A DNA stretch of 64,000 nt from Cunninghamia lanceolata (GCA_027924645.1 BSBN01000888.1:14019001-14083000), one strand, 5' to 3'; positions 50,756 through 63,579 are shown, numbered from the stretch's first letter. Program-made: numbers and translations. Notes: generated by a model not told the origin, from the sequence alone.

Positions 50756-52859
50756 TGTTGTCCTTGATGACAAATACACATGCTCTCGGGTTTTTGGCAC
50801 TATGGTACAATGACAATTGCATCATGACAGTTGGCGGAGGTATTTGGTTATTGTTCTATGTGACAAGCATTTGGTTGGCATTCATGATGTGCATTACAGT
50901 GGGCTCAAAACTTGCATAGTGTGGTTTTCAGTGACATTATTTGGACAACATTCTTGGTATTTGATATTCTATGCTACAGTTATATTATTTGAAGGAAACA
51001 CTTTGTTACATCTTTTCGACTTGGTTACGATCATAGTCTTGGTTGATAGACTTATTATGATGGGCATCATTTCATTTATGAAAGGTTAAAGTGTATTTAT
51101 TTGGTTTGAAATTCAAATATAATCAAGGGTATTTACCAGCACTTAAGTTGCAACCTGCCTAGTAGGTGTCAGGCATGCTCAATAGGTAAAAAGGTTGTGT
51201 TAACAGTTTAGTATGACTGATCCATTTTAGGGCATACTAGGTCTCTCAATGGATAGGGTATACCATGCACAAAAAGTTTGTTTACAACTTCATTTGGTAC
51301 GGTCAAACTTAGAGACATAATGTCTCTCGACCTAGGGTTTCATTTCTGTGTAAAATGTTGCTAGATTAGCTATAATGAAAGGGGGATCTTAGAGATTTGG
51401 CAATGCTCGACATGCAGAAATGAGCTTGATAGCTGTTGTTAGTCTTTTGGAGCTCAAAGGCACAAAAAATGCTTTCAGTTGTCGGCTACTTCAGGTGATA
51501 TCTTTCTTTTGTGAGCTCTTATGGAAATTTTTCTTTGATCTTTTATGTGGGTTCTTGATCTAATAAAAAATGGTGAATGGAATTTATTCTTTGTTCTTGA
51601 AAAGTTTGCAATTCTATCTCATAACACAGAGTATATAAGCAAAAGGTTGTTTCTATGTTTTAACACTATTGATTGTGTCTAGCTAAAGAGATCTTGCATA
51701 TTCATTACTCTCCAAGCTGTGACAGTCTTAAACTATAGCTTGGGTTTCTATTATGAAGTTTTTGACTTCGAGTTGGGATTTGTTGATTCATTTATTTCAC
51801 TTATTCTTTTTGTTGAAAAAAAATAGTTATGAGAATAGCAAACAATTTTAAGACAGTGGAAGTTTGAGGATAGGGTTTGTAAATTGTTGATATTCTCTAT
51901 ATTTGGTTTGGTTAGGGTTTGAGAAGGATTTACCCACATGACTTGACACTAGGGTCTCTTGTAGTGTCCCTGAGGGCACTTTGTTTGCACTATGTTTATC
52001 TTGCACTCATATGATTAAGCTTTGGTAACTAGTTGGAAATACATTTCTTAAATATATGAATTACCTTAAAGGTTGATTATTGTAATATCTTCAAAGGCTT
52101 TGTGAAAGTTTCTACATTCTTCTACATGGGTCTATTCGACCATTTGGTCTAGATAGTTATTGTTTTAGTTGTAAACTACCAGAGACAGTTGGAATGGTTC
52201 TGTTACAAGTTTAAACTGTTTGACAAAAGGAATGACATGATGTAAGATAGTATAAAAAATACATGATGTAAACACCTGGTGTTGTGTTGATGATATTTTT
52301 TTCACACTATCATTGAGATAAAAGTTGAGTGTTAATGAAAAAGCATTCCTAAGTTGATATACATAGTTTTTGGTTATAATCTCTTGAATCTCAAATAAAT
52401 GAGATGGTCAAGATATGCATTGTAAAGAAATAGAGTAACCCTATGTATAGATTCAAATTCTCTATTGTATTCATGTGATTGTGATATGCCAGTGAGGCAA
52501 TGATAAAGACAAGCCAGTGAGACAGTGATAGAAAGCTAGTGAGACATTTTTTTCTGTAGCCAATGAGGCATGATTTTTGAATAAGCCAGTGAGGATGTAC
52601 TGAGTGGTTTTTCTTACCCAAGAGGGTTTTCCACTCCTGAAATCTTTGTCTTATGGTCTCATTTGTTGCATGATTCATTTTTCGTTTCTACTTGTTTGTT
52701 CAATTCTTTAATGCATAATCTTTTGCATTGATAAAGTCTAAATCAGTAACTGCTTCTATTTTTAAAGTTTGAGATAAAAGTGAATAAAGTGTTTTGTTTT
52801 CTACAACACTGATTCACATCCCCTTCTTAGTGTTGTCAAGTACTCCAATAGTAACTCCA
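50756..52859 (+). repeat. Possible solo LTR (copia-like)
   Basis: It starts TGTTGTCCTTGATGAC after TCAAT and ends near ...ACTCCA followed by TCATT (4 of 5 match). Close to the end is CTGATTCACATCCCCTTCTT, resembling the C-rich tail of plant copia LTRs. Interval 52480-52600 has four imperfect copies of a word like AGCCAGTGAGGCA. No internal coding region follows. The termini are by analogy and the call is tentative. Confidence 0.35.
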
Positions 52860-53079
52860 TCATTTTCACACCCTACAAATAAACCCCATATTATAGACAT
52901 GTCTAAGAATCAATCCTTTGTGCCACAGAATGATGGTAGTCCCTTCGTTACACCAAGACTTCTATCTATTTGGAATCCTATCCTTGTTTTTATTCAAAGT
53001 GCCTACCCTTTTATACATGGGGAAATTTTATAGCCATTACCAACCATTTACATGATATTGCCAATCAATGTGTAGTTCA

Positions 53080-53927
53080 TGATGTAACTCCAGTGGTGTA
53101 GGGGCAATCTTGTATCACCCAAAAAAGATGTGTTTCAAAAATTTTGATGTTCTTTCCATTTCTTTTCAAAATTTGTGGTTCTGGTTCCATAATCTCTTGA
53201 ATAATGATGTAGGACTTTCAGTTCTTCCAAACTGATAAAAATAGTAACCTGCTATTTTTAGAAAGTTTGCATTTGGGCATGGATTGAAGTGAAAATTTAC
53301 AGGAAGTTACATAACAAAAATATAAGACCTTTGGTGAAGGAATCACGCAAAAATCATTTGCGAGTTGAAAGATATTAAAGTTTCCATTTCATGAAAAATG
53401 CCTAAAAATTATTCAATCTCATGTTTGAGGCACTTAATGGCCCCGTACAGACCCGAAAATGGACAGAACTAGCAAAGTGGGTTCTTAGCACGTAGAGCAC
53501 TCTGCGATCTTTCTGACGCATAGAACGGTTCATCAATCGGACACCCGGATCAAAAATTATGGTCCCCGGAAGTTGACCTATTTTTGGAGGGAGATGCAAA
53601 TTTTGAAATTAGGTTGTTGGCCGCAAAAAAGGCTATTAATAACCATTTTTGGGAACCCTGGGTAGTAGGAGAGTTAAGCGGGGGAAGTGTAGAGTCAAAA
53701 ATAGATGGGAAAATAAAAACCCTAGCTAATTTGGGGTTACAGAAGGAGGATGATTCCAGAGTCTTGTGGGAGGAAGTTGTAATGTGTTGTAGCATGTGGA
53801 GGGTTGATTCCTCTTATTGTAATTGAGCTTTTATAATGTAATAAGTTGTCCAAATCAATAAAAGAAAGTTCTATTTTTTGTGTTCAATTTTTGTTATTGT
53901 GTGTTTTGTGTTTTACCCCCTTCATCA
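53080..53927 (+). repeat. Element F 5' LTR
   Basis: Starts TGATGTAACTCC and ends TTCATCA. A polyadenylation-like AATAAA is at 53857-53862. A 4-bp deletion near the start distinguishes it from the other copy. Confidence 0.93.
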
Positions 53928-53929
53928 AG

Positions 53930-53942
53930 TGGTATCAAAGCC
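53930..53942 (+). other. Primer binding site of element F, initiator tRNA-Met
   Basis: TGGTATCAAAGCC, two bases after the LTR. It differs from the consensus by one base (G to A). Confidence 0.9.
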
Positions 53943-54066
53943 AGGTTCCTGAGTGTGTAGACAAATCACCAACCGTGAGGCAGTTTGGACTAGGACCTAA
54001 GGTTGTGGGTTTGTTGCGGAGATCAAGATACCTCCATGAAAAAACCGTATTGGGAGGAATGCTTTG

Positions 54067-57000
54067 ATGAAAGAGGGTTTTGGAGCCCTGCAAAGGCAAA
54101 TTGATGTATTGCAAGAGGAGCTACGAAGAGGGTTTGAGCTGAGAACAAGAGAAGAAAGTGAAGATGAAGTTGAAGAAGAGCTATATGAGGATGAACAAGA
54201 AGCTGCAGGAGATCTTGCAGAAGTTAGGTTGTTGAGGGCCATTTCAAAGATTGGAAAGAGGCCCAGGATTGAAGTTTCTACATATTCTAGAGATTTGAAT
54301 CTAGAACAGCTTATTGATTGGATCAATGACATGGAGGAATATTTTGAGTATGAAGATGTAGAAGACCCAGATCAAGTCAAGTTTGCAAAAATAAAATTGA
54401 AGGGCCATGCCAATATTTGGTGGAAGGAGGTCTAGTTAGAGAGGAACAAAAGAGGAAAAGGAAAGATCACCAAATGGGATCAGATGGTGGAGAAACTGAA
54501 GAAGCAGTTCATTCCTGTGGACTATGAGATGGAGTTGCTAAAGAAGCTGCAAGGACTGAAGCAAGGTAACAAGTCTGTTAAGGAGTATACAGAAGAGTTT
54601 TATAAAATTACTATCAGGATAGGCCATGCAGAGCCCAACAAGGATAAGGTAGTCCATTACATTAATGGGTTGAGGCCAAGTATTCAAGAGGAGTTGAGCC
54701 TAGTCAGAATGACCACCATAGAAGATGCATACCAGTTTTCCCTAAAGGTGGAAGAGAAGATGAATAAAAGATTTGACAGTAAGCAAAGGGGAAGAGGTCA
54801 AGGCGAAAGGACTGGTGGAAGACCCTATGGGGGCCGAAATGAAGATTCAAAGAAAAGTGAAGAAGCTGGCACTAGTCAAAATCAGAGAGGAGATAATACC
54901 TACCACCCTCATGACCAGAACAATGGTGAGCAAAGATGAAAAGGAAGAGGCAGACCTAGGCAAGGACCCAAAAGAGGAGGTTTTAGAGGAACCTATTTCC
55001 AATGTGGAGAAGAAGGGCATCGAGCATATGAGTGTTCGTAACATCAAGGAAGGACAAATAGGAGACCTAAAGGCAATGCACGAGTTGGACATGTAGATGA
55101 AGATGCACATTCTGAGCATTTTAAAGATGCTGAAAGGGGAGAAACCCTAGTTGTCAGAAGAACCTTGCTGAATGAGGAGAAAGAACCCAATCAGAGGAAG
55201 AGTTTATTCCGCACAAGGTGCAAATGTGAAGGTAAGTGTTGTGATATTATTATTGATAGTGGAAGCATTGATAATCTTGTTTCAGAGGAGATGGTTGACA
55301 AGTTAAAGTTGACAAGAAGAAAGCATCCTCATCCATATCAGATTGCATGGTTGCAGAAGGACCATAGAGCTTTGGTCAATGAGTAGTGTTTAGTGAAGTT
55401 TAAGATTGGTGACTACCATGATGAGGTGCTATGTGATATCATACCGATGGATGCATGTCATATGCTATTGGGGAGGCCATGGTAGTATGATAGAAGTGTT
55501 GTCCATGATGGTCATGCAAACACATTCCTTAACAAAGGATGGAGTTCATCATAAGTTGAAGCCCTTGAAGGAGGTGGAAGAAAAGGTATGTAGTATTGCC
55601 AGAATTTGCCTAGTAGATGGTAGGAAATTTTTGGAGGGTATGAAGCATGAGTGTCATTACTTTGCATTGATTCCTAAGATTAGTCAAGAGAACTGTGAAG
55701 ATGTACCAGCAGAAGTTTCAGATATGTTGGAAGAGTTCTAGGATATTATCTCTGATAATGTACTAGAAGGTTTACCACCAATAAGGAAGATAAGTCATCA
55801 AATGGATTTGATACCAAGAGCCAATTTATCAAACAAGGCAGCCCACAGAATGACCCCTGCAGAGAATGAAGAGCTGAACAGACAACTTTAGGAGTTGTTG
55901 AGGAAGGGTCTGATAAGGGAGAGCCTAAGTCCATGTGTGGTACCTACAGTATTAGCACCAAAGTAGGATGGAGAATGGAGGATGTGTATAGACTCTCGAG
56001 CCATCAATAAGAGAACGATCAAGTATAGATTTCCATTGCCAAGAATGGATGACATCATGGATTGTTTTAGTGGAGCCAAGTACTTCACAAAAATTGACTT
56101 GAAGAGTGGGTATCATCAGATCCATATCAGAGAAGGAGATGAATGGAAGATATCCTTCAAGACAAAGGAAGGTTTGTATGAGTGGTTAGTCATGCCATTT
56201 GGGCTAATGAATGCACTGAGCACATTCATGTGGCTCATGAACAAGGTACTAAATTTTTTTTTGGGAAGTTTTGTTATTATTTATTTGGATGATATTTTGA
56301 TTTTTAGTAAGACTTGGGATGAGCATTTGATGCATATTAGAAGAGTTCTAGAGAAGTTGAGGGAGGAGAAGTTACTGATTAATCTGAAGAAATGTAGTTT
56401 TGCAAAGAAGGATTTGGTATACCTAGGATTTGTTGTCTTAGAGGAAGGTCTTAAATGAACCCAGAAAAAGTAAGGGCTATCATTGAATGGCCTACGCCAA
56501 GGAGTGCAGCGGAGGTAAGATCTTTTCATGGTTTGGCAAGTTTTTACAAAATGTTTATCAAGAATTTTAGTAGCATTTGTGTACCCCTAACTGAGACAAT
56601 GAGAGGGGATAGAAAAGAGTTTAGATGGACTAAAGGAGCAGACAAGAGCTTTGATACATTGAAGCAAAAAGTCATAGAACAACCTGTTTTAGCACTTCCA
56701 AATTTCAATAAGGTATTTCAGGTAGAGTGCGATGCTAGTGGTAGTGATATAGGAGCTGTTTTGAGCCAAGAAGGTAAGCCCATTGCCTATTTTAGTGAGA
56801 AGCTTAATGATGCCAAGAAAAAGTATTCTATTTATGATCGGGAATTTTATGCAATAGTTCAGGCTTTGAAGAAATGGAGATATTATTTGTTGCCAAAAGA
56901 GTTTGTTTTATATACTGATCATCAGGCTTTGCAGTATCTTAATAGTGAAGGGAAGTTGAACCAAAGGAACTTAAAATGGGTTGAGTTTTTGCGGAGCTAT

Positions 57001-58543
57001 ACTTTTGTTTTGAAGCATGAGTGGGAAGTCCAACAAAGTTGCAGATGCCTTGAGCAGAAGGTAAAATTTGTTGACAGAAATGAAGATAGAGGTTGTTGGG
57101 TTCAATGAGCTCAAAAGTTTGTATCCTACAGATCCAGATTTTGCAGAGGCTTGGAAAGCTTGTTTAGAACCTGTTACTTCATATAGGACACAATGGTTGG
57201 ATTTCATAATCCAAGATGGCATGTTGTTTAGAGGAAGCTAGTTGTGCATTCTAAGGAGTTCCATGAGAGAGAACCTGATTAAGGAGAAGCATAGTGGAGG
57301 ATTGGCTGGACACATTGGTCAAGATAAGACCATTGCTATTGTTAGTGAAAATTATTATTGGCCACAGTTGTAGCAGGATGTGAGGAAATTTGTGCAGAGT
57401 TGTAGAGTATGTCAGATGGCAAAAGGAGCAAGTCCGAACACATGTCTATATTAGCCATTACTTGTACTAGAGAAGCCATGGGATGATATCAGTATGGATT
57501 TTTTTCTTGGTTTACCAAGGACACAGAGAGGACATGATTCCATTTTTGTGGTGGTGGACAGATTCTCGAAGATGGCACATTTCATTCCTTGTAGAAAGAC
57601 TAATGATGTTGTTCATATTTCTGAATTATTTTTTAGAGAGGTGGTGAGATTACACGGTCTAGCAAAGAGCATAGTTTTAGATCAAGATACCAAGTTTGTT
57701 GGTTATTTCTAGAGGACATTGTGGAAGAAGTTGAAGACAGATTTGAAGTTTAGTTCTGCACACCATCCACAGACTGATGTACAGATAGAGGTGGTGAACA
57801 GGAGTTTGGGTAACCTACTACGATGCTTAGTAGGAAATAAGCTCAAGGGATGGGATTTGATTTTACCACAGGCAAAATTTGCTTACAACAATTCTATGAA
57901 TAGGAGTACTAGTAAATCACCATTCCAGATTATATATGGAAATAGTCCAAGAAATGCTTCAGAGTTAAGGAATCTCAACAAAGAACAAAAGACAAGTATC
58001 GAGGCTAAAGACTTTGCAGAACATTTGAAGAATTTGCATGAAGAGGTGAGAAAGCACATTAATAAGATGAATATTTAGTACAAGGCTAAGTCAGATCAAA
58101 AGAGGAGGTATAAGGAGTTCCAGGTAGGAGATGAAGTCATGGTTCTCTTGAGAAAAGAAAGGTTCCCAATTGGAACATACAATAAGTTGAAAATGAAGAA
58201 ATTTGGACCGTGCAGAATCTTGAAGAAGCATGATTCAGGAAATGCATATGAGGTACAGTTGCCAAGCGAGATTAATATTTCCCCTATGTTCAACATTGCT
58301 GATTTAATAGAATATCATGAGGATGGCACAGAGGATGGAACAAAAGAAGAATAGTGGAGTATTCTGGCATCTACTTCAATGGAGGAGATAGAAGAGATCT
58401 TGGATAGCCATGTGGGAAGAAGTACTCAGAACAGGCAATATGAAGAATATCTGGTGAAATGGAAAGAAAGGATTGTTGAATATTCTTCTTGGTTGTCTAA
58501 GGTAGAGGTTGACCGTTTGGGTTTTCCTCACACAAACACCTGA
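54067..58543 (+). pseudogene. Chromovirus gag-pol polyprotein, decayed
   Basis: About 1,490 codons. Gag occupies 54067-55070 (LEQLIDWINDMEEYFEYED, LKGHANIWWKEV, KQFIPVDYEMELLKKL), with a zinc knuckle at about 55000-55040 whose first Cys is now Tyr. Protease is at about 55200-55500 (IIDSGSIDNLVSEEMV). RT is at about 55970-56460 ([21 protein letters not shown], catalytic YLDD at 56282-56293). RNase H is at about 56730-57010 (CDASGSDIGAVL, DREFYAIVQALKKWRYYLL, YTDHQAL). Integrase has HSGGLAGHIG...CRVCQMAKG, then D (MDFFLGLPR), D ([12 protein letters not shown]) and E (QIEVVNRSLGNLL). The chromodomain is at about 58390-58543 (YEEYLVKWKERIVEYSSWL). At least eleven stops are TAG where Gln or Trp is expected. 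Frameshifts lie near 55540, 56455 and 57000. Confidence 0.93.
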
Positions 58544-58581
58544 GATGTGACAAGGTCACTTCTCAAAATACCCTGGGTGTC

Positions 58582-59428
58582 TGATGCAGGAGCATCCAGT
58601 GGTGTAAGGGCAATCTTGCATCACCCAAAAAAGATGTGTTTCAAAATTGTTGACATTATTTCCATTTATTTTCAAAATTTGTGGTTCTGGTTTCATAATC
58701 GCTTGAATAATGATGTAGGACTTTTAGTTTTTCCAAACTGCTAAAAATAGTAACCTGCTATTTTTAGAAAGTTTGCATTTGGGCATGGATTGAAGTGAAA
58801 ATTTACAGAAAGTTACATAACAGAAATATAAGACCTTTGGTGAAAGAATCATGCAAAAATCATTTGTGAGCTGAAAGATATTAAAGCTTCTGTTTCCCGA
58901 GAAATACCTAAAAAATATTCAAACTTAGGTTTGAGACACTAAACGGCCCCGTACAGGCCCAAAATGGCCAGAACATGCAAAGTTGGTGCTTAGTGCATAG
59001 AGCACTCTGCAAGCTTTCTGGCGCATAAAAAGGTTCATCAATCGGACACCCAGGTCAAAAGTTATGGCTCCCAGAAGTTGACCTATTTTTGGAGGGAGAT
59101 GCAAATTTTGAAATTGGGTTGTTGGCCATGAAAAGGCTATTAATAACCATTTTTTGGAACCCTGGGTAGTAGGAGAGTTAGGGGGGAAGCGTAGAGTCAA
59201 GAATAGACAGGAAAACATAAACCCTAGCTAATTTGGGGTTACAGAAGGTGGATGATTCTAGAGTCTTGCGGGAGGAAGCTGTAATTTGTTGCAGCATGTG
59301 GAGGGTTGATTCCTCTTATTGTAATTGGGCTTTAGTAATGTAATAAGTTGTCCAAATCAATAAAATAAAGTTCTATTTTTTGTGTTCAATTTCTGTTGTT
59401 TTGTGTTTTGTGTTTTACCCCCTTCATC
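58582..59428 (+). repeat. Element F 3' LTR
   Basis: Starts TGATGCAGGAGCATCC and ends TTCATCA. AATAAA lies at 59359-59364. The bases before it (CCCTGGGTGTC) are not a good polypurine tract. Confidence 0.93.
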
Positions 59429-61789
59429 ATTGGAATTATATATAATCCACCTTGCATTCCTAATGTTCATATTTGTAATTAGTATTAATTACATGCTCAC
59501 ATGTCCCACTTTATAATTTGCACTTTAGAAGTTGTAAGTAGCACTTACTATCATGCAAGTTGCTTGATGTGACTTTTATACTTGTAAGTTGTGAAAATAC
59601 ATTACTTTGGGTGAATGGGATGAAAAGAGAGAGCTAGGTGTGGACTAGAACCTCAAGGAAGCTCTTTGGGTAAAATATGAGATCATTTTCCTGAAGAGGT
59701 GGACACATCAAAGATTTTGTGTTGATTTGGGAAGAAAATTTGTCCATGGTTTTAGAAAAAAATTTGGTTTCCTATTTTGGACTTTCCTATATATTAGATG
59801 TATGTGTTAGTGGTTTAATAAGAGGAAGAGGAGTGGCTAAAAGGCAAGGTTATGCCACCATATTTCCACCATAAATGTTCTCTTGTTTCTCATGATTATA
59901 AATTTGCATCATGGGCATGAATGTATGACTAGGAAGCAAGTAATTCACTTACATGGTGGAGAGAAGCTATTGGATACATGGGGTATTGGTGGACTAACTA
60001 TATGAAGGTAGTGATTTAAAATCTCCTTCATTGTACTTGTAATAAAGTATTGCAACTTTGCAAATGTATTCTAACTATTTTTTTATTAATTAATAAATTG
60101 AGTCAGCTTTGGAGGCTATATTTTTTTGGTAAGGGTTTCCTAGGATGTACCTTGTCTCATGTATTTTTCTCTATTGATTATATTCATATTCAAAACTTAT
60201 TTACATTTTTTATATCATGGTACTAATGTAAGAACTATTTAGTTTTCCTTTGCAATATCAATTTCCTTTCACTCTTATTAGATCCATGGTTTTGGTTGTA
60301 GGAGGGTTATCTCCTTGTGATATTAATCATTATTTGAGTAGAAGAAATCCATAGGTGATCCTTCTTTTAAGGAACAAAAAATGGAAACACAATAAGATGG
60401 AGATCAAAATTTTAGATTTACAAAATCTAGTTGCATGTGTGAAAGCTATGGAGTTGGTATTTTGGTGACCTAGAAGCTCCTATAATTACTCTCTTATTTA
60501 TTGCACAATTTTTGTGGAGTTGGTCATGTGGCACCATAGAGCTCTTGGACAACCCCTAGATGCATGTGTTTGATGAATATTTTTTGGATATATCAGATAT
60601 ACATATGTGATAATACATCATATGGAACTTGATTGCCTAAACTAAGACATATAGGCATATAATAATATACATCAATAAAATGCAAATCTATGCCTACATG
60701 TCATATATATGGAAAATGAATGTCTAAATAGGTGCATATAGACATACATTGATATATATTAATAAAAATCCAAATTTAAACCTAAATGCCATAAAGACAT
60801 AGAAAAAATGTCTACACATAATAACTATAGACTATCATTTTAAACAATCAATGACTGTTACCCTACTGGGAAGATGAAGTACCTATCTCGCAACTAATAG
60901 CTACCCTCTACCAATTGGACCTCCTAAATGATCAAGGTTGGATTATAGCTCCGCCTATCAATACAATTAAATAACATGTATACTAGTATAAAAATTATGA
61001 CCTATAAAATGACATAAGTAAATAATCACTTACTGCAATCTCATGATCCATTAAAAACATCCTCTACTTTTGATTATTAACCTTAGGGGTCAATGTGAGA
61101 ACTGAAGTTCTCACCTCCTCTTGTGGCAAGCATGAAGAAGTAGTTTAGAGTAAAGATGAATGCCATTTATTTGTACTAAATTATGTTTTTTAATACAAGA
61201 AATTCATAATCACATTTATATTGATAGTTCATACCTACATAAGAGGCATAGAAGGTAATACTAATGTAGTAACACCCATCTCTAATGATCCACAAAGATT
61301 GGGGGATTCTCTAATTCAAAGTCATTAACTAAAAATAAGAAGAAGCTTATCTGAGAAAAATAATGAAATTGACACATTTATAGTACATAATATTATTTAC
61401 TTATATTGCATAGTTCAATATCTATGTACATAATGATTAAAAATGCTAAAACTCACCATAGTGAATCTTGAGAAATCACTACTACCACCAATGTGTCTAT
61501 ATATGTTCAATGTCCAACATTGAACTGAACATTCAACATCAAATTTTTATTTTAAGATCAACATCACTATACGAAAACCAAATTGGCATCTAATATATTT
61601 ACCATTTTTCTAGATAAAACTAAGGAGTTTTCATGTGTACAAAACTATGTGATGAAGTGGCATGGGATGTAGGATGAATTGATTAACCAAGTGAAATTTT
61701 AAATAAATGCATATTAAATTTTTAATTAATGTTCATTCATAATGGATTAATCTAGTTAATTCTAAAATTCAATAGGAAATATACTAAGT
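59429..61789. other. AT-rich non-coding DNA
   Basis: No gene or element end found. A diverged direct duplication of about 85 bp, around CATATAGGCATATAATAATA and CATATAGACATACATTGATA, lies at about 60640-60816. Confidence 0.5.
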
Positions 61790-62693
61790 TGCATAACTTT
61801 AATTAAAATTACTTGTGATCCAATACCAAAGGTCTCCTTTTGCAATGCATCCATGATGACCATATTATCCAACCTAGAAATATTATGTGGGTTATCTTTT
61901 GTGGCATACTCCTTAGTGTGTGGAGCATCCTACTCAACATATGGAGCATCTTTCTCTATCCATGGAGCATCCTCATTAGCATATACAACCTATGCATTGT
62001 ACCTCATCACAAAGTCCTATGACTAATAGCCACATAAAGCCCTAAATTATTAATAGATGTGTGGTGACACATCATGCCTTTAATTCTTTCCCTCATCACT
62101 CAGGCATAGATGTATGCTATGTTTAACTAAGGCTTGTGCCAGTGAACTAATAAACTATAGTGTTTGAACCTCTACACTATCCTTCCTAGCTAAAGGGACT
62201 ATAACATGGTGAATAGATGGCTGCCCAAGGGGCCTCACTAGCCAATCCTATGCATAGTGTGTCCCCTCTCTATCATGTACAAAGCCTTTGCCTTTGCCTT
62301 TGAAATCTCTATGACCAAAATAGTTTAAGATATCATTTAGTACAAGTTCACAATATAGTTTCCACATGAAATATTGAGGCACCTCATAGTTATTGGATGG
62401 GGATTGGTCAAACACTATCCACCACCTATCCTAGACATTATTTTTAATTTTCTCATTTATGCACCAATGGATTGGGAATCATTTACAACTTGTTTCAAAA
62501 GGTATATTAGTTATTGGGTCAATAATTAATGCACTTAATTTTTCTTTGCCTATATTTTTCATAACCATATTATAAGACAATTTTGTTTCATAATATTTCC
62601 AACAACATTCCTTATAAGTTGTCCATGTGCTAATCTAGCTAGTGATAGAATCAATGTGAGAAATGAAATATTCCAAGGAAACTACAAAATCTT
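61790..62693 (-). pseudogene. Unrecognised decayed ORF with a heptapeptide repeat
   Basis: One minus-strand frame runs about 300 codons from near 62693 (DFVVSLEYFISHIDSITS) to about 61790, with no frameshift and about a dozen stops, most of them TAG. Readable parts are WTTYKECCWKYYETKLSYN, KLSALIIDPITNIPFETS, DRWWIVFDQSPSNNYEVPQY, WKLYCELVLNDILNYFGHRD, GKGKGFVHDREGTHYA and QPSIHHVIVPLARKDSVEVQ. Near the end three 21-bp repeats encode DAPWIEK, DAPYVEx and DAPHTKE. No known domain is recognised. It could be a captured host gene, a transposon ORF or an old host pseudogene. Confidence 0.5.
61917..61979. repeat. 21-bp tandem repeat, three copies
   Basis: Each unit starts TGGAGCATC and keeps the minus-strand frame of the surrounding ORF relic, so the repeat probably arose while the region was coding. 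Confidence 0.75.
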
Positions 62694-62974
62694 GCTAGTG
62701 GGTACTTGTGAAATTAGGATTTCATAATCTTTGTATCAGCATTTCAAAGTTAGTTTTCTTATTTTTTATTTTCTCTATAATATTTTTTTGTGTTTTTGGA
62801 GGGTGGATGGAAATTGTAGGAGGATTTTGAGAGCTTGCTAGTGGGTACTTGTGGGATTAGTATTTCTTAACCTTTCTATAAACATTTCAAGGTTATTTTT
62901 ATTATTTTTTATTTTCCCTATAATATTTCTTATGTGTCTTTGGAGGGTGGATGTAAATTGTAGGAGGATTTTAA
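62691..62974. repeat. 143-bp tandem duplication
   Basis: The copies begin CTTGCTAGTGGGTACTTGTG at 62691 and 62834. Each ends in TGTAGGAGGATTTT. They are diverged by several substitutions and lie directly upstream, in minus-strand sense, of the unknown ORF. Confidence 0.85.
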
Positions 62975-63579
62975 TTGGGCAGTTTAATCATCATGTTCTT
63001 CTAGTTGACTTACTTCATGCATTTGATTAGGAATAGGAGGGTTTTGAGGTAGAGGGAGAGGTTTGTGAGGTGGAGGAGGGTTTCAATTAACTAAAAAGAA
63101 AAACTAAACCAGTAAAAACTAATGCAAGGAAAAATATTTTACTCTTAGGTAAAATTACCAAAATATTAATAAAACTACCAGTTGAATATTTAGGAATTGT
63201 TGATGGTACATTAATCACTATAAAATGTAGTCATGATATTCATCACCCATGTTTTACTCTCTACGGAAGACATAATTTGAATGGGCTTGTAGGTGGTCTA
63301 CTACACATTTTCTTTTTTACATTCATAATGTCAGTGCATCATAATGCAAGTATCTTATGATACACTCAAATTTAGGCTGATATAACCCAAGCCTAAATGT
63401 GCTCATATTTATAATGCACCCAAGATTTAATGTGAGAGTGTAATGTGTTTAATATTATGAGTGTGTTACCTTCTATTTCACCTTTGAAACACTTTTGGCC
63501 ACTTTTTGCCCCCATATTTTTGCACATACCCAAAAGTGTCATTTTCTTATATCTAACAAGTCACATTTGAACCCCTTCA
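62975..63579. other. Non-coding, with a minus-strand Pro/Ser/Thr-rich stretch
   Basis: Interval 62990-63100 is purine-rich on the plus strand; the minus strand could encode a Ser/Thr/Pro run (KPSSTSQTSPSTSKPSYS). This may be the N-terminal part of the ORF relic at 61790-62693, but continuity across the duplication is not shown. The rest is AT-rich without features. Confidence 0.35.

Larger units (their letters stand above)
53080..59428 (+). mobile_element. Element F: full-length Ty3/gypsy chromovirus
   Basis: Plus-strand element of 6.35 kb. LTRs lie at 53080-53927 and 58582-59428 (848 and 847 bp, TGATG...CATCA). The primer site follows at 53930-53942, then gag, protease, RT, RNase H, integrase and a chromodomain in one long frame. 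It belongs to the chromodomain group; the gag and the short chromodomain tail ending LGFPHTNT suggest a Galadriel-like lineage, by recall. The flanks GTTCA and TTGGA do not match, so no target-site duplication is visible. Confidence 0.92.

Noticed and set aside
50817..51089. 90-codon hydrophobic plus-strand ORF as a membrane protein gene
   Set aside because: It lies within the possible solo LTR, and its hydrophobicity follows from the T-rich composition.
54433..58354. Recoding of TAG as Gln, or programmed readthrough, to explain the TAG-only stops in F
   Set aside because: The element sits in plant nuclear DNA with frameshifts and a damaged zinc knuckle as well, and other elements in the window have TAG, TGA and some TAA stops. 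Mutation from CAG is simpler.
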